NCBI GenBank assembly: GCA_905221605.1
Contig: CAJNDS010002272.1
Location: forward strand, 1-64,000
Direction of reading: 5' to 3'
DNA length: 64,000 nucleotides
Source: Symbiodinium natans
Taxonomy: Eukaryota; Sar; Dinophyceae; Suessiales; Symbiodiniaceae
Below the pieces are notes generated by a model that had not been told where the DNA came from, searched no databases, and saw only the letters and a list, made by a program, of their open reading frames with translations. The translations under genes were made by a program, and so were the position numbers. Every line of letters begins with the position of its first letter. The stretch's first letter is position 1. Of this stretch, positions 1 to 11,300 are shown in pieces.

Positions 1-2110
1 CCGGCCCAACAATTTTATTTACGCAATTTCAGAATTTAAGGAATTTAAGGTTTTTTTAAAATTTGAAAAGGCCCTTTTGAAAATTTAAAAAATTTAAAAG
101 GCCCTTTTTAAAATTTAAAAAATTTAAAAAGTCCCTTTTTAAAATTTAAAAAAAACCTTAAATTCCTTAAATTCCTTAAATTCCTAAATTAGGTAAATAA
201 AATTATTCGACCGGCCCTTTTTTAAATTTTAAAAAAACCTTAAATTCCTTAAATTCCTTAAATTCTTAAATGCCTAATTTAAGAATTTAAGGAATTTAAG
301 TTTTTTTTTAAAATTTAAAAAGGCCCTTTTTAAAATTTAAAAACATTAAAAAGGCCCTTTTTAAATTTTAAAAAAAACCTTAAATTCCTTAAATTCCTAA
401 ATAGCTAATTTAGGAATTTAAGGAATTTAAGGAATTTAAGGTTTTTTTAAAATTTAAAAAAGGGCCGGCCCAACAATTTTATTTACGCAATTTCAGAATT
501 TAAGGAATTTAAGGTTTTTAAAATTTAAAAAGGCCCTTTTGAAAGTTTAAAAAAATTTAAAAAGGCCCTTTTTAAAATGTAAAAAAACCTTAAATTCCTT
601 AAATTCCTAAATAGCTAATTTAGGAATTTGAGGAATTTAAGGAATTTAAGGTTTTTTTAAAATTTAAAAAAGGGCCGGCCCAACAATTTTATTTACGCAA
701 TTTCAGAATTTAAGGAATTTAAGGTTTTTTTAAAATTTAAAAAGGCCCTTTTTAAAATTCAAAAAAATTTAAAAAGGCACTTTTTAAAATCTAAAAAATT
801 TAAAAAGGCCCTTTTTAAAATTTAAAAAAACCTTAAATTCCTTAAATTCCTTAAATTCCTAAATTAGGTAAATAAAATTATTCGACCGGCCCTTTTTTAA
901 TTTTTAAAAAAAACCTTAAATTCCTTAAATTCCTTAAATTCCTAAATACCTAATTTAAGAATTTAAGGAATTTAAGGTTTTTTTAAGATTTAAACAGGCC
1001 CTTTTTAAAATTTAAAAAAATTTAAAAAGGCCCTTTTTAAAATTTAAAAAAACCTTAAATTCCTTAAATTCCTAAATAGCTAATTTAGGAATTTAAGGAA
1101 TTTAAGGAATTTAAGGTTTTTTTAAAATTTAAAAAAGGGCCGGCCCAACAATTTTATTTACGCAATTTCAGAATTTAAGGAATTTAAGGTTTTTTTAAAA
1201 TTTAAAAAGGCACTTTTTAAAATTTAAAAAATTTAAAAAGTCCCTTTTTAAAATTTAAAAAAACCTTAAATTCCTTAAATTCCTGAAATTCTTAAATTAG
1301 GTAAATAAAATTATTCGACCGGCCCTTTTTCAAATTTTAAAAAAACCTTAAATTCCTTAAATTCCTTAAATTCTTAAATACCTAATTTAAGAATTTAAGG
1401 AATTTAAGGTTTTTTTAATTTAAAAGTGCCCTTTTTAAAATTTAAAAAATTTAAAAAGGCCCTTTTTAAAATTTAAAAAAACCTTAAATTCCTTAAATTC
1501 CTAAATAGCTAATTTAGGAATTTAAGGAATTTAAGGAATTTAAGGTTTTTTTTAAAATTTAAAAAAGGGCCGGCCCAACAATTTTATTTACGCAAGTTCA
1601 GAATTTAAGGAATTTAAGGTTTTTTTAAAATTTAAAAAGGCCCTTTTTAAAATTCAAAAAAAACTTAAATTCCTTAAATTCCTTAAATTCCTAAATTAAG
1701 TAAATAAAATTATTCGACCGGCCCTTTTTTAAATTTTAAAAAAACCTTAAATTCCTTAAATTCCTTAAATTCTTAAATACCTAATTTAAGAATTTAAGGA
1801 ATTTAAGGTTTTTTTAAAATTTAAAAAGGCCCTTTTTAAAATTTAAAAAAATTAAAAAGGCCCTTTTTAAATTTTAGAAAAACCTTAAATTCCTTAAATT
1901 CCAAAATAGCTAATTTAGGAATTTAGGGAATTTAAGGAATTTAAGGTTTTTTTAAAATTTAAAAAAGGGCCGGCCCAACAATTTTATTTACGCAATTTCA
2001 GAATTTAAGGAATTTAAGGTTTTTTTAAAATTTAAAAAGGCCCTTTTTAAAATTTAAAAAAATTAAAAAGGCCCTTTTTAAAATTTAAAAATTCCTTAAA
2101 TTCCTTAAAT
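1..2110. repeat. AT-rich fold-back tandem array
   Basis: Alternating direct and inverted copies of TTTAAGGAATTTAAGG and TTAAATTCCTTAAATTCC are separated by TTTTTAAAATTTAAAAA and AAGGCCCTTTTT blocks. A longer unit opening with CCGGCCCAACAATTTTATTT starts at about 1, 465, 675, 1140, 1570 and 1970, so unit length varies (210-465 bp). Almost every part can pair with its neighbour. No coding frame is credible here. Confidence 0.9.
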
Positions 2111-2430
2111 TCCTAAATTAGAAAGGATTTTAAGGTTTTTAAAAGGCTTTTAAATGCCTTAAAACCTTTAAAAAGTCAAATGGGGAGGGTCCCGGGGCCC
2201 CCGGACTCAATTGAATTTTTTAAAAACCTTAAAAACCTTAAAATCCTTAAAAAATCAAATGGGGAGGGCCGAGCCATTTAGTTTTTTAAGGATTTTAAGG
2301 TTTTTCAAAGGCTTTTAAAACTCTTAAAATCCTTAAAAAACTAAATGGCTCGGCCCTCCCCATTTGATTGTTCAAGGATTTTAAGGCTTTTAAGGTTTTT
2401 AAAAAATTCAATTGGGTCCGGGGGAGAGAT
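2111..2430. repeat. AT-rich inverted repeats around GGGGAGGG cores
   Basis: AT-rich runs (AAAACCTTAAAATCC and its complement) surround repeated CAAATGGGGAGGG / CCCTCCCCATTTG cores at about 2175, 2258 and 2353, making nested inverted repeats. It bridges the AT array and the palindrome cluster. No gene seen. Confidence 0.6.
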
Positions 2431-2590
2431 GCGCGGCTCGATTTGGCCAAATTTTGCCCGGAGGCTGCCCGGCAAAATTTGGCCAAATCGAGCCGCGCAT
2501 TTCTCATCGCGTACGAAGAGCAGTCCGATTTGGCCAAATTTTGCCCGCAGGCTGCCCGGCAAAAATTGGCCAAATCGAGCCGCGCCTTTC
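2428..2590. repeat. Perfect palindrome cluster, copy 1
   Basis: A unit reading GCGCGGCTCGATTTGGCC, then AAATTTTGCCCGG, then its exact complement forms an almost perfect palindrome of about 70 bp (2,430-2,500). A second partial arm follows at 2,525-2,585. Every frame of both strands yields near-identical peptides (for example FGQILPG), which is an effect of the palindrome and not evidence of genes. Confidence 0.85.
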
Positions 2591-2659
2591 TGGAGGCCCG
2601 AAATTATTTAAAATATTTTAATTATCGAAATTTTCATAAATTCCACCCGAATTTAAATA

Positions 2660-4800
2660 TTGGAGGCCCGAAATTCGTTGTATTTCTTTGCGCAAAAGGA
2701 AATAACACAAGGAAATGATGTTACATGTATCCAAAATTAGGATGTCCTTTTTTTCCTTTTTCTGTAGCAAAACCCACCTGAAAAGGACACCCCCACGAGA
2801 GATCTCTATCTTTTGGAAACCTTGAAGGAAAAGGTGCTTCTTTGTCCACTCTCGCCTTTCGTTCGTTTCATTCTCTGTCCCCTTTGCCATTTAAATATGA
2901 AAAATTCAAATGATGTATAATATGTAAAGAAGGGCGTCCAAGATGTTTAGAGTGTTTCCGGTGTCCTTTTCTTCCTGTTTCTGTAGCAAAACCCCACCTT
3001 AGAAGGACACCCACACCAGAGACTCCGATGTTTTGGAAGTCTTGAAGGGAAGGCACTCGCGTTTTCCACTGTGGCTTTCCTTTCGTTTTATTTTTTGTGC
3101 AGGAGGAAATAAGAGACAGAAATGATGTTACATGTATCCAAAATTAGGGTGTCCTTCTCTTCTTTTTTCTGTAACAAGACCCACCTTAAATGGACACCCA
3201 CACCGGAGACCTCTATTTTTTGGAAACCTTGAAAAAAAGGTGCTTCTTTGTCCACTCTCACCTTTCGTTCGTTTCATTTCCTGTCCCCTTTTTTCGTTTA
3301 CATATGAAATATGTAGGGGAAGGCGCGGCTCGATTTGGCCAAATTTTGCCGGGCAGGCTCCGGGCAAAATTTGGCCAAATCGGGCTGCTCTTCGTATGCG
3401 ATGAGAAATGCGCGGCTCGATTTGGCCAAATTTTGCCGGGCAGCCTCCGGGCAAAATTTGGCCAAATCGAGCCGCGCATTTCTCATCGCATACGAAGAGC
3501 AGCCCGATTTGGCCAAATTTTGCCCGCAGGCTGCCCGGCAAAATTTGGCCATATCGAGCCGCGCCTTTCTGGAGGCCCGAAATTATTTAAACTATTTTAA
3601 TTATTGAAATTTTTATAAATTCCACCCGAATTTAAATCTTGGAGGCCCGAAATTCGTTGTATTTCTTGGCGCAAAAGGAAATAACACAAGGAAATGATGT
3701 TACATGTATCCAAAATTAGGATGTACTTTTCTTCTTTTTCTGTAGGAAAACCCACCTGAAAAGGACACCCCCACGAGAGATCTCCATCTTTTGGAAACCT
3801 TGAAGGAAAAGGTGCTTCTTTGTCCACTCTCGCCTTTCGTTCGTTTCATTCTCTGTCCCCTTTGCCATTTAAATATGAAAAATTCAAATAGTGTATAGTA
3901 TGTAAAGAAGGGCGTCCAAGATGTTTAGAGTGTTTCCGGTGTCCTTTTCTTCCTGTTTCTGTAGCAAAGCCCCATCCTAAAAGGACACCCACACCAGAGA
4001 CTCCGATGTTTTGGAAGCCTTGAAGGGAAGGCACTCGCGTTTTCCACTGTGGCTTTCCTTTCATTCTATTCTTTGTGCAGGAGGAAATACGAGACAGAAA
4101 TGATGTTACATGTATCCAAAATTCGGGCCACCTTAAATGGACACCCACACCGGAAACCTCTTTTTTTGGAAACCTTGAAAAAAGGGTGCTTCTTTGTCCA
4201 CCTTCACCTTTCGTTCGTTTCATTGTCTGTCCCCTTTGTCGTTTACATATGAAAAAATTAAGATCGTATTTCAAGAAGGGCGTCCAAGATGTTTAGAGTG
4301 TTTCGGGCGTCCTTTTCTTCCTTTTTCTGTAGTAAAAAGCTCCTTAAAAGGACACCCACACCAGAGACTCCGATGTTTTGGAAGCCTTGAAGGGAAGGTG
4401 CTCGCGTTTTCCACTGTGGCCTTCCTTTCGTTCCATTCTTTGCGCAAGAAGAAATAAGAGACAGAAATAATGTTACATGTATCCAAAATTAGGGTTTGTT
4501 TTTCTTCTTTTGTCTGTAACAAGACCCACCTTAAATGGACACCCACACTGGAGACCTCTAGTTTTTGGAAACCTTGCAAAAAGGTGCTTCTTTGTCCACT
4601 CTCACAGGACACCCACGCCAGAGACTCCGATGTTTTGGAAAGCTTGAAGGAAAGGCAACCGCTTTTCCACTGTGGCCTCCCTTTCGTTCTATTCTTTGCT
4701 CAAGAGGAAATACAGAAAGAAGTGATGTTACATGTATCCAAAGTTAGTGTCCTTCTTCTTTTTCTGTAACAAGACCCACCTTAAAAGGACACGCCCACCG
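2660..4800. repeat. Interleaved ~200-bp dispersed repeats
   Basis: GATGTTACATGTATCCAAAA recurs at about 2712, 3122, 3695, 4100, 4468, 4722 and 5458. AGGACACCCACACCAGAGAC-type units recur about ten times (for example 3003, 3190, 3985, 4137, 4352, 4607). The block 2,660-3,120 is repeated with small changes at 3,640-4,100. Overlapping frames in all registers argue against coding. Confidence 0.8.
3322..3572. repeat. Perfect palindrome cluster, copy 2
   Basis: Three to four alternating arms of the same unit as at 2,428 (CTCGATTTGGCCAAATTTTG and complement). The linker CTTCGTATGCGATGAGAAAT also occurs in both orientations. It is expanded relative to copy 1. Confidence 0.85.
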
Positions 4801-4854
4801 GAGACCTCCATTTTTGGGATACCCTGAAAGAAAGCAGCCCGAAGACCTAAGATT

Positions 4855-5035
4855 TTTCAAGAATTTACGTCCCCAAAAGACAAATCGCAAGCACCGTCCC
4901 CCTAAGATGTTTAAAGAAGTTATGCACTCAACAGACAATTCGCAAGCACCGTCCCCCTAAGATTTTGGAAAAAGTATGCTCCCAAAAGACAAATCGCAAG
5001 CACCGTCCCCTCAAGATTTTGGAAAATATATGGAG
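4855..5035. repeat. ~54-bp tandem repeat, block 1
   Basis: About three units carry the core AAAAGACAAATCGCAAGC followed by ACCGTCCCC and AAGATTTTGGAAAA. The same family is larger at 5,585-5,880. Confidence 0.8.
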
Positions 5036-5405
5036 CTACAACAAAAGAGGTTTGCTGAAGCAGAGAGGGAGTGAGACAGGGCGAGGCATAGAGAAATGCA
5101 TAGACTGTGGGACAGAGAGGGTCTCTTAGCTTCCCCCTTCTCAAGTTCATGTCAGTTTTCTTTCTTGTGGAAAAGAAAGACGAAAAGAGAAGAGAGAAGA
5201 GGAATTTACATGTTCTTCCTACCTTGTTCTTGCCCCTCCCTCTTCTCTCCCCCCTGAGCCTGTCTCTCTGGCTCTCCATCTCCTCATTTTTTTTAGGCAT
5301 GAAGAGAAGTATAGACTCGATAGACCGTGGGAGGGAGAGGGCCTCTTGGCTTGCCCATCTCTTTCTCCGTTTAGACAAGAACATAATTTGGAGAGAAGGG
5401 GGGCT
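5035..5405. repeat. Segmental duplication, copy A
   Basis: GAGCTACAACAAAAGAGGTT through the GTTCATGTCAGTTTTCTTTC region is repeated nearly base for base at 6,220-6,590 and in a diverged form at 7,084-7,335. The copies differ mainly in microsatellite length. Confidence 0.8.
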
Positions 5406-5584
5406 GTGGCCTTCCTTTCGTTCTATTCTTTGCGCAAGAGGAAATACAGAAAGAAGTGATGTTACATGTATCCAAAATTAGGGTGTCCTTCTTCTTCTTT
5501 TTCTGTAACAAGACCCACCTTGAAAGGACACGCCCACCGGAGACCTCCATTTTTGGGATACCCTGGAAGAAAGCAGCCCGAAGA

Positions 5585-5880
5585 CCTAAGATTTTTCAAG
5601 AATTTACGCCCCCAAAAGACAAATCGCAAGCGCCGTCCCCCTAAGATGTTTAAAGAAGTTATGCGCTCAACAGACAATTCGCAAGCACCGTCCCCCTAAG
5701 ATTTTGGAAAAAGTATGCTCCCAAAAGACAGATCGCAGGCACCGTCCCCTCAAGATTTTGGAAAATATATGCTCCCCAAAGGCAAATCGCAACAGTCCCC
5801 CTAAGGTTTTTACAAAGAGAAGCTCCCAAAAGACAGATCGCAAGCACAGCCCCCCAACAATTTTGGAAAAGCGTATGTTC
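5585..5880. repeat. ~54-bp tandem repeat, block 2
   Basis: Five to six units of the AAAAGACAAATCGCAAGC family. Units differ by small indels and by substitutions such as AGACAGATCGCAGGC. Confidence 0.8.
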
Positions 5881-5982
5881 CCAATCAGTTTTTCTTGTGA
5901 AAGAGAAAGACAAGAAGATAAGAGAGACGAGGAGTTTACATGTCTTCCTACCTTGTTCCTTTCTTCTTCCGGTTCGCTCGCT

Positions 5983-6017
5983 TGTTCTCTCTCTCTCTCT
6001 CTCTCTCTCTCGCTCTA

Positions 6018-6060
<43 letters not shown>

Positions 6061-6126
6061 CTATCTCCCTCTCGCTCTCTCCCTCTCCCTCTCCCTCTCC
6101 CTCTCCCTCTCCCTCTCCCTCTCCCT

Positions 6127-6166
<40 letters not shown>
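5983..6166. repeat. CT / CCCTCT microsatellite
   Basis: Pure (CT)n with interspersed CTCGCT, then (CCCTCT)n. Its reverse complement gives RE-dipeptide frames that are not genes. Confidence 0.95.
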
Positions 6167-6167
<1 letters not shown>

Positions 6168-6217
6168 TCTTTTTTTTGGGCGGCATGTCTTGTAGAATTG
6201 GAAGACGAGGATAAGGG

Positions 6218-6590
6218 TGAGCTACAACAAAAGAGGTTTGCTGAAGCAGAGAGGGAGTGAGACAGGGCGAGGCATAGAGAAAAGCATAGACTGTGGGACA
6301 GAGAGGGTCTCTTAGCTTCCCCCTTCTCAAGTTCATGTCAGTGTTCTTTCTTGTGGAAAAGAAAGACGAAAAGAGAAGAGAGAAGAGGAATTTACATGTT
6401 CTTCCTACCTTGTTCTTGCCCCTCCCTCTTCTCTCCCCCCTGAGCCTGTCTCTCTGGCTCTCTATCTCCTCATTTTTTTAGGCATGAAGAGAAGCATAGA
6501 CGCCGTAGACCGTGGAGGGAGAGGGCCTCTTGGCTTGCCCATCTCTTTCTCCGTTTAGACAAGAACATAATCTGGAGAGAAGGGGGGCTT
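6218..6590. repeat. Segmental duplication, copy B
   Basis: Near-identical copy of 5,035-5,405, including the GCTTCCCCCTTCTCAAGTTC stretch and the closing AAGAACATAATCTGGAGAGA segment. Confidence 0.8.
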
Positions 6591-6712
6591 ACACCTTCTT
6601 CTCACCATGCTCCTCACTCTTCTCTCTTCCCCGCCCCCCTCTCGCGCTCTGTTTTTCTTTCTTTCAGTGGGCTTGAGGGCAAGGTTTTCCCCACCCCCAC
6701 CCCCACGAATCA

Positions 6713-6715
<3 letters not shown>

Positions 6716-6756
<41 letters not shown>

Positions 6757-6841
6757 CTCACTCTCTGTCTCTGTCTTTCTTTTCTCTTCTGAGTGGTATG
6801 TCTCGTAGAACTAGAAGGGGGGGAGAGTGAGAGGAATGAAA

Positions 6842-6888
<47 letters not shown>

Positions 6889-6892
6889 TCTG
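6716..6892. repeat. CT microsatellites before an exon
   Basis: Two (CT)n tracts (about 6,716-6,760 and 6,843-6,886) lie immediately upstream of the coding-like segment at 6,899. A polypyrimidine tract in that place would suit a 3' splice or trans-splice site. Confidence 0.85.
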
Positions 6893-6898
6893 CTGGGC

Positions 6899-6982
6899 AT
6901 GAGGGGCGTATGCCTTCCGCGCGCCAAGTGCGCCCGAGTCGACGTTCCCCTGCCGTTTGCCCCAAGCGGACCCTACCTATAA
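6899..6982 (+). CDS. Short coding-like exon (27 codons, closed by TAA)
   Basis: After a long CT tract, an ATG opens a GC-rich frame reading MRGVCLPRAKCARVDV and closing at TAA 6,980-6,982. Third positions are mostly G/C, unlike the flanking CT/GA DNA. It could be an internal exon whose ATG is coincidental. No family recognised. Confidence 0.35.
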   Translation: MRGVCLPRAKCARVDVPLPFAPSGPYL

Positions 6983-7084
6983 GGCCAACTGAGGTTACCG
7001 CTATATTTCTTCTGTCACTCTCTCTATCTCTTCTTTTCTTTTATGGGCCGTATGTCTTGTACAAGTGGAAGACGAGAAGGAGGG

Positions 7085-7340
7085 TGAGCTATTAGATTTG
7101 CTGAAGCAGAGAGGGCGTGAAACAGGGCGAGGCATAGAGAGAAGCATAGACCGTGGAAGCTCTTGGCTTTCCCCTTCTGAAGTCCATATCAGTTTTCAAT
7201 TTTGTTGAAGAGAAAGAGAAACAAAGAAGAGAGAACAGGAATTTACATGTTCTTCCTAACTTGTTCTTGTCCCTCCCTCTTCTCTCCCCCCTCACCCTGT
7301 CTCTCTTTCTCTCTATCTCCTCACTATTCTTTTGAAGTGG
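7085..7340. repeat. Segmental duplication, diverged copy C
   Basis: Shares the GCTGAAGCAGAGAGGG, CATAGAGAGAAGCATAGACC and GTTCTTCCTAACTTG segments with 5,035-5,405 and 6,218-6,590, with substitutions and deletions. Confidence 0.65.
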
Positions 7341-7483
7341 TACGGGAATGTGGAATGAGATGAAGGCAGCGTCCCCTGGAGGGACCTGCCCCTCACAAGA
7401 AAAAGCCCGAGCATCAGCTTCCAAATAAACCCTGTTTCAACCACCCCCCACCCCCTTTCCCCTAGGTTTCGTATACTTTCTGC

Positions 7484-7720
7484 AGTAAGGATGTGATGCC
7501 CAATTGCTTTGACAAGTACCATATAAGACCTTATGTGCTTAATTGGAAAGCGAGCAATATCCGGTAACCTTGTTGGGAGATTTGTGGGAAACATTGAGAG
7601 TGAAAAGCAAGATGCTTGCGATCAATTCCTAGCAGCCTGTTTGAAGGTCCCACTAGGTGGTGAAATGATGTTTGCTCCAAGTATTCTCGTGTCCCCGGGA
7701 CTTACAGTAAATCATTCGTC
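7484..7720 (+). CDS. Coding-like fragment(s), unrecognised
   Basis: After a TTTCTGCAG acceptor-like site, one frame reads KDVMPNCFDKYHIRPYVLNW up to a GTAACC donor-like site near 7,564. A second open stretch reads DACDQFLAACLKVPLGGEM to about 7,715. Third positions are AT-richer than in the exons after 11 kb, so this may be a gene remnant of different origin. Boundaries are approximate. Confidence 0.3.
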
Positions 7721-8173
7721 TTCTTTGCGTGTTTTTCTTTTCCTTCTTTCTTCCTTTCTTACCTCGATTTCGCCCATTCTCTGTCACTTTCTCTCAACAG
7801 CTCTCGCCCCTTCCCGCTGATGGTTCCATGCCCTACCCTTGCCTCCTTTCAAATGAATAGGCAAGAAGAGAGTAAGAGAGTAAGAGAGGAAGAGAGGAGA
7901 GGGAGACCCGTCCCCTACCCTTCCCTTTTTCGATACCCTTTTAAGAATAAGAAAGAGAAGAACAAGAGGAAAAAGAGAGAAGAGGAGGAAGGTAGGCAGA
8001 GGAAGAAGGACTTCCTCCCTTTCATTTGGCTTTGTCTTACATTTCGTTTTTGCCCTCTTCTGCCATCTCTTTTCTCAATGTCTTGCTGTCTCTCACTGTA
8101 AGGAAAGGAAGAGGCGAGAGGAGGAGGGGAGGGGAGGAGAGGCAATGGGTGCTGCTGGAAGCTCTTGCCCCAG

Positions 8174-8240
8174 GACATTCTACAAGCCTTGAAGGCCCCG
8201 ACATTCGGGAGGCTCCCGGGAGGCCTGGAGGCTGAGACAC
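8174..8240 (+). CDS. Coding-like exon, unrecognised
   Basis: After CCCCAG a frame reads DILQALKAPTFGRLPGGLEA with GC-rich third positions, then opens into purine-rich DNA. A second candidate (8,326 onward, RHPRNIPGVGESSKR) follows a TTTGCAG site. The opposite strand is also open, so this is tentative. Confidence 0.3.
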
Positions 8241-8399
8241 AAAACGGGATGAGAAAAAGCCTCGCTCGTGGTTCTGTACACACCCGTAGCCCAATGTTGG
8301 CTTTTCCGTTTGCAGCGTCACCCCCGCAACATACCAGGGGTGGGGGAAAGTTCTAAACGCATGCCCCTCAGGGGCGGTCCCTTCGGGGATCATATGCTC

Positions 8400-8866
8400 G
8401 GAAGAAGAAGAGATGGAGAGAAACAACAAAGACGAGAAAGGAGGAGATGATGAGAGAGCGGGCCTCTTGCTTGCCCTGAGCTCTCTGTTCCTTGCAGTTC
8501 TCCTTTCTTATGCAAAAAGAAGAAGAGAAGAATATGGCAAGAGAAGGGAAAGCAAGAGAGAGTCGAGCGAAGGAGCAAAACAAACTTTCTTCTGCCCGCC
8601 GTCTTCCTCCATCTTCTCTTGTCCCTCTCGTTCTGTTCTTTCCTTATTCTTCGAAGAATGTTGTTGAGAGGAGGGGAGGAAGGGAAGAGGAGAGGGGGCG
8701 TGACAAACAAAGGAGCGGCAGAGTGAGGAGGAGTTTGCCCGTCGCCTCAACTCACCCGGAAGCGCCCAACGGGTCCGGAGGACCAAGATCTGTCCCTCTT
8801 TGTGAGGAAAGGAAGAGGCGAGGGGAGGGGAGGAGAGGCAATGTCTCATGGCGAGCTGGGAGGGAG

Positions 8867-8905
<39 letters not shown>

Positions 8906-9281
8906 GTCTGTCTCTCTTTCTCTTCTTCTTCCGCTGGGCTTGAAACTTTCCCTCTCTCTCTTCTTTCTATCAGTTCTTTGTATTGTTCTCACCTTTCCGG
9001 GATCTGTTTCTATTTTTCTGCGTTCCTTCTTCGCCTTAGCTCTTCACCAGAAAGGAAAGAATATGAAAGAAGGAGAGTGGCAGAGAGGTGAGAGGAAGGA
9101 CCGAAGGCGAGTGAATAGGAGAACTCTTCCTCCGAATCTCGCGGCTACCAGTCCTCTTCTCCTTTTTCTTCCAACGCAGCTCGTCTTGGTTTATCACTTA
9201 TGAAACGTGAGAGAAGAGCGAGGAATGAACAGAGGAGGAGGACAAGGCCCTGCTGCTTTTTCATCCCCTCCCCCCTCCCTC

Positions 9282-9340
<59 letters not shown>

Positions 9341-10085
9341 ATTCTCTTTTCCCTTTTCTCTTTCTCTTTTACTTGCTCCCTTTCTTTCTGTCTCTCTTTC
9401 CCTGGCTCTTGTTCTCCTTCTACCGTTCTCGGATTCGCTTCTTTTTCTCTTGTCTTTTCCCTTACTCCCTTGTCTGCTTCCAGAAGTAGAGAGGGAGGGA
9501 GGGAGGGAGGGAGAGAGGGAGAGAGAGAGGGATGAAGAGAGCAACGAAGACAAGAAAAGAAAAGATGATGAGAGCGAGGCCTCTTGCTTGCCCTGAGCTC
9601 TCCGCTCCTTTCATTCCTTTCTTACGCAGAGAACAGGGAGAAAAGAAGATGAAGAAGGCAAGGGAAGAAAAAGCGAGAGAGCCGGGCGAAGGAGGAGTTC
9701 ACCCTTCCTCTCCCCACCGTCTTCCTCCGTCTTGTCTCTTCCTTTCTGTTCTCTGTTATTCCTCACTCTTTGCAGAAATGGAAAGGAGGGGAGGAAGGAA
9801 AGAGGAGAGGGGAGGGATGATAGCGCAAGAGATTGCAAAGCAAGGAGGATGAATGAGAGCTGAAAGGAAGGACAGAGGGTGATTGAAGAGGAGAACTCCT
9901 CCTCCGAATCTCGCGGCTACCAATCCTCTTCTCCTTTGTCTTCCCACGCAAGCTCGTTTTGGGTTTTCACCAATGAGACAGGAGGGAAGAACAAGGATGA
10001 ACAGAGGCGGAGGACAAGGCCCTGCTGCAATCTTCATCTCCTCCTCTTTTCATCCCACCCTCCCCTCTCTCTTTTTTTGTTTTTT

Positions 10086-10125
<40 letters not shown>

Positions 10126-10432
10126 TTTCTCTAACTTTCTCTCTTTCTGTCTCTTTTTCTTTCGGTCTTTCTTTCTTGCCCTTGTTCTCCTTCTGCCATT
10201 ATCGGATTCGCTCTCTCTCTTTCTCTTGTCTTTTCCCTTATTCCCTTCTTCCTTGTGCATCGTCCTTCTGACTGAGAAAGGGAAGAGGGAGAAAAGGGAG
10301 GGGAAGAGAAGGGAGAGGAAGAGTGGGAGAAAGATAAACGTCAAGTCAAAGGTAAGAAGCGGGAAAGAGAAACGGAAAAGGGATGTTGCAGAAGTAGAGA
10401 GGGAGGAAGAGAGATAGAGAGAGAGAGAGTGA

Positions 10433-10463
<31 letters not shown>

Positions 10464-10773
10464 TGAAGCGAGCAATGAAGACGAGGAAGCAAAGATGATG
10501 AGAGCGAGGGCCTCTTGCTTTCTCTGAGATCTCCGTTCGGTTCATTCCTTTCTCATGAAGAGAACAGGGAGAAGAGAAGAGGAAGAACGGCAAAGGAAGA
10601 GAAAGCGAGGGAGCCGAGCGCAGGAGGAGTTCACCATTCCGCCGTCTTCCTCCATCTTATCTCTTCCTTTCTGTTCTATGCTGTTCCTTACTCTTTGCAG
10701 AAATGGAAAAGAGGGGAGGAAACAATATAGGAGAGGGGAGGGATGAGAGAGCAAGAGATGGCAGAGAGAGCAG

Positions 10774-10810
<37 letters not shown>

Positions 10811-10880
10811 ACAAGAGATACATCGCAAGAGGGAAGGAAAGGAGAGAGAGAACCACATCGAGAGGAAGTGGCATGTTCCC
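8400..10880. repeat. ~1-kb duplicated blocks rich in CT/GA microsatellites
   Basis: GCCTCTTGCTTGCCCTGAGC recurs at about 8,463 and 9,580, with a diverged form at 10,510. GAGGACAAGGCCCTGCTGC recurs at 9,238 and 10,007. CGAATCTCGCGGCTACCA recurs at 9,132 and 9,906. Each block carries a (CT)n or (GA)n tract (8,872-8,930; 9,282-9,340; 10,090-10,122; 10,400-10,465; 10,775-10,808). Long S/L, R/E and K/R frames here are products of the microsatellites. Confidence 0.8.
8722..8805 (+). CDS. Short terminal-exon candidate, unrecognised
   Basis: After GGCAG the frame reads SEEEFARRLNSPGSAQRVRR and ends at TGA 8,803-8,805. It is a GC-rich island between purine-rich repeats. With the segments at 6,899 and 8,174 it could belong to one split gene whose introns are CT/GA microsatellite. 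Confidence 0.35.
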   Translation, partial: SEEEFARRLNSPGSAQRVRRTKICPSL

Positions 10881-10884
10881 TTTC

Positions 10885-11300
10885 CCTTTCGATCGTGCTG
10901 GTCAAAGATGAAGGCAAAAAGAATAGAGAAGAAGGGTCAAACAAAGGAAGGCAGAGAGGGAAAGCCACGACTATGAAGAATTCGACATGTCCATCTCCAC
11001 GTATATTCCTTTGTCATCACACTTCCTTTCTTTGTGTCTTCACGGAACACGCTAGAGAAACAAGGACGAAAGAGAAATGACTGACCTATTCTTGATGGTT
11101 CCGGTCTGGGCGCCGAGATGTTTATCATATGGTACGTGGGCTACCGTAAATCCAAAACCCCAAGCCCTTTTGCAAAGAGTTGCTTGAAACTTGAAACTTG
11201 GAACAACAAACATTAAATCATACTCTATATCTGATACTTCCAAAGTCATTGTTTAAATAAGAAACGAAAGGGATCGCCAAATAATACGTAAAGGTCCATG
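10885..11300. other. Low-repeat stretch without an assignable gene
   Basis: Transition from GA-rich DNA to the heptamer region. An ATG-led frame near 11,079 (MTDLFLMVPVWAPRC) before a GTACG site is the only coding-like piece and is weak. Confidence 0.4.

Noticed and set aside
1-2110. CRISPR-like array
   Set aside because: Repeats are AT-rich, variable in length and self-complementary, with no unique spacers; the context is eukaryotic.
2295-3600. Family of FGQILPG / WPNFARRLPGK proteins on both strands
   Set aside because: Caused by perfect palindromes, so all six frames read similar peptides. No codon-use signal.
5900-10900. Serine/leucine-, arginine/glutamate- and lysine-rich frames on both strands
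   Set aside because: They follow (CT)n and (GA)n microsatellites and are open in several frames at once.
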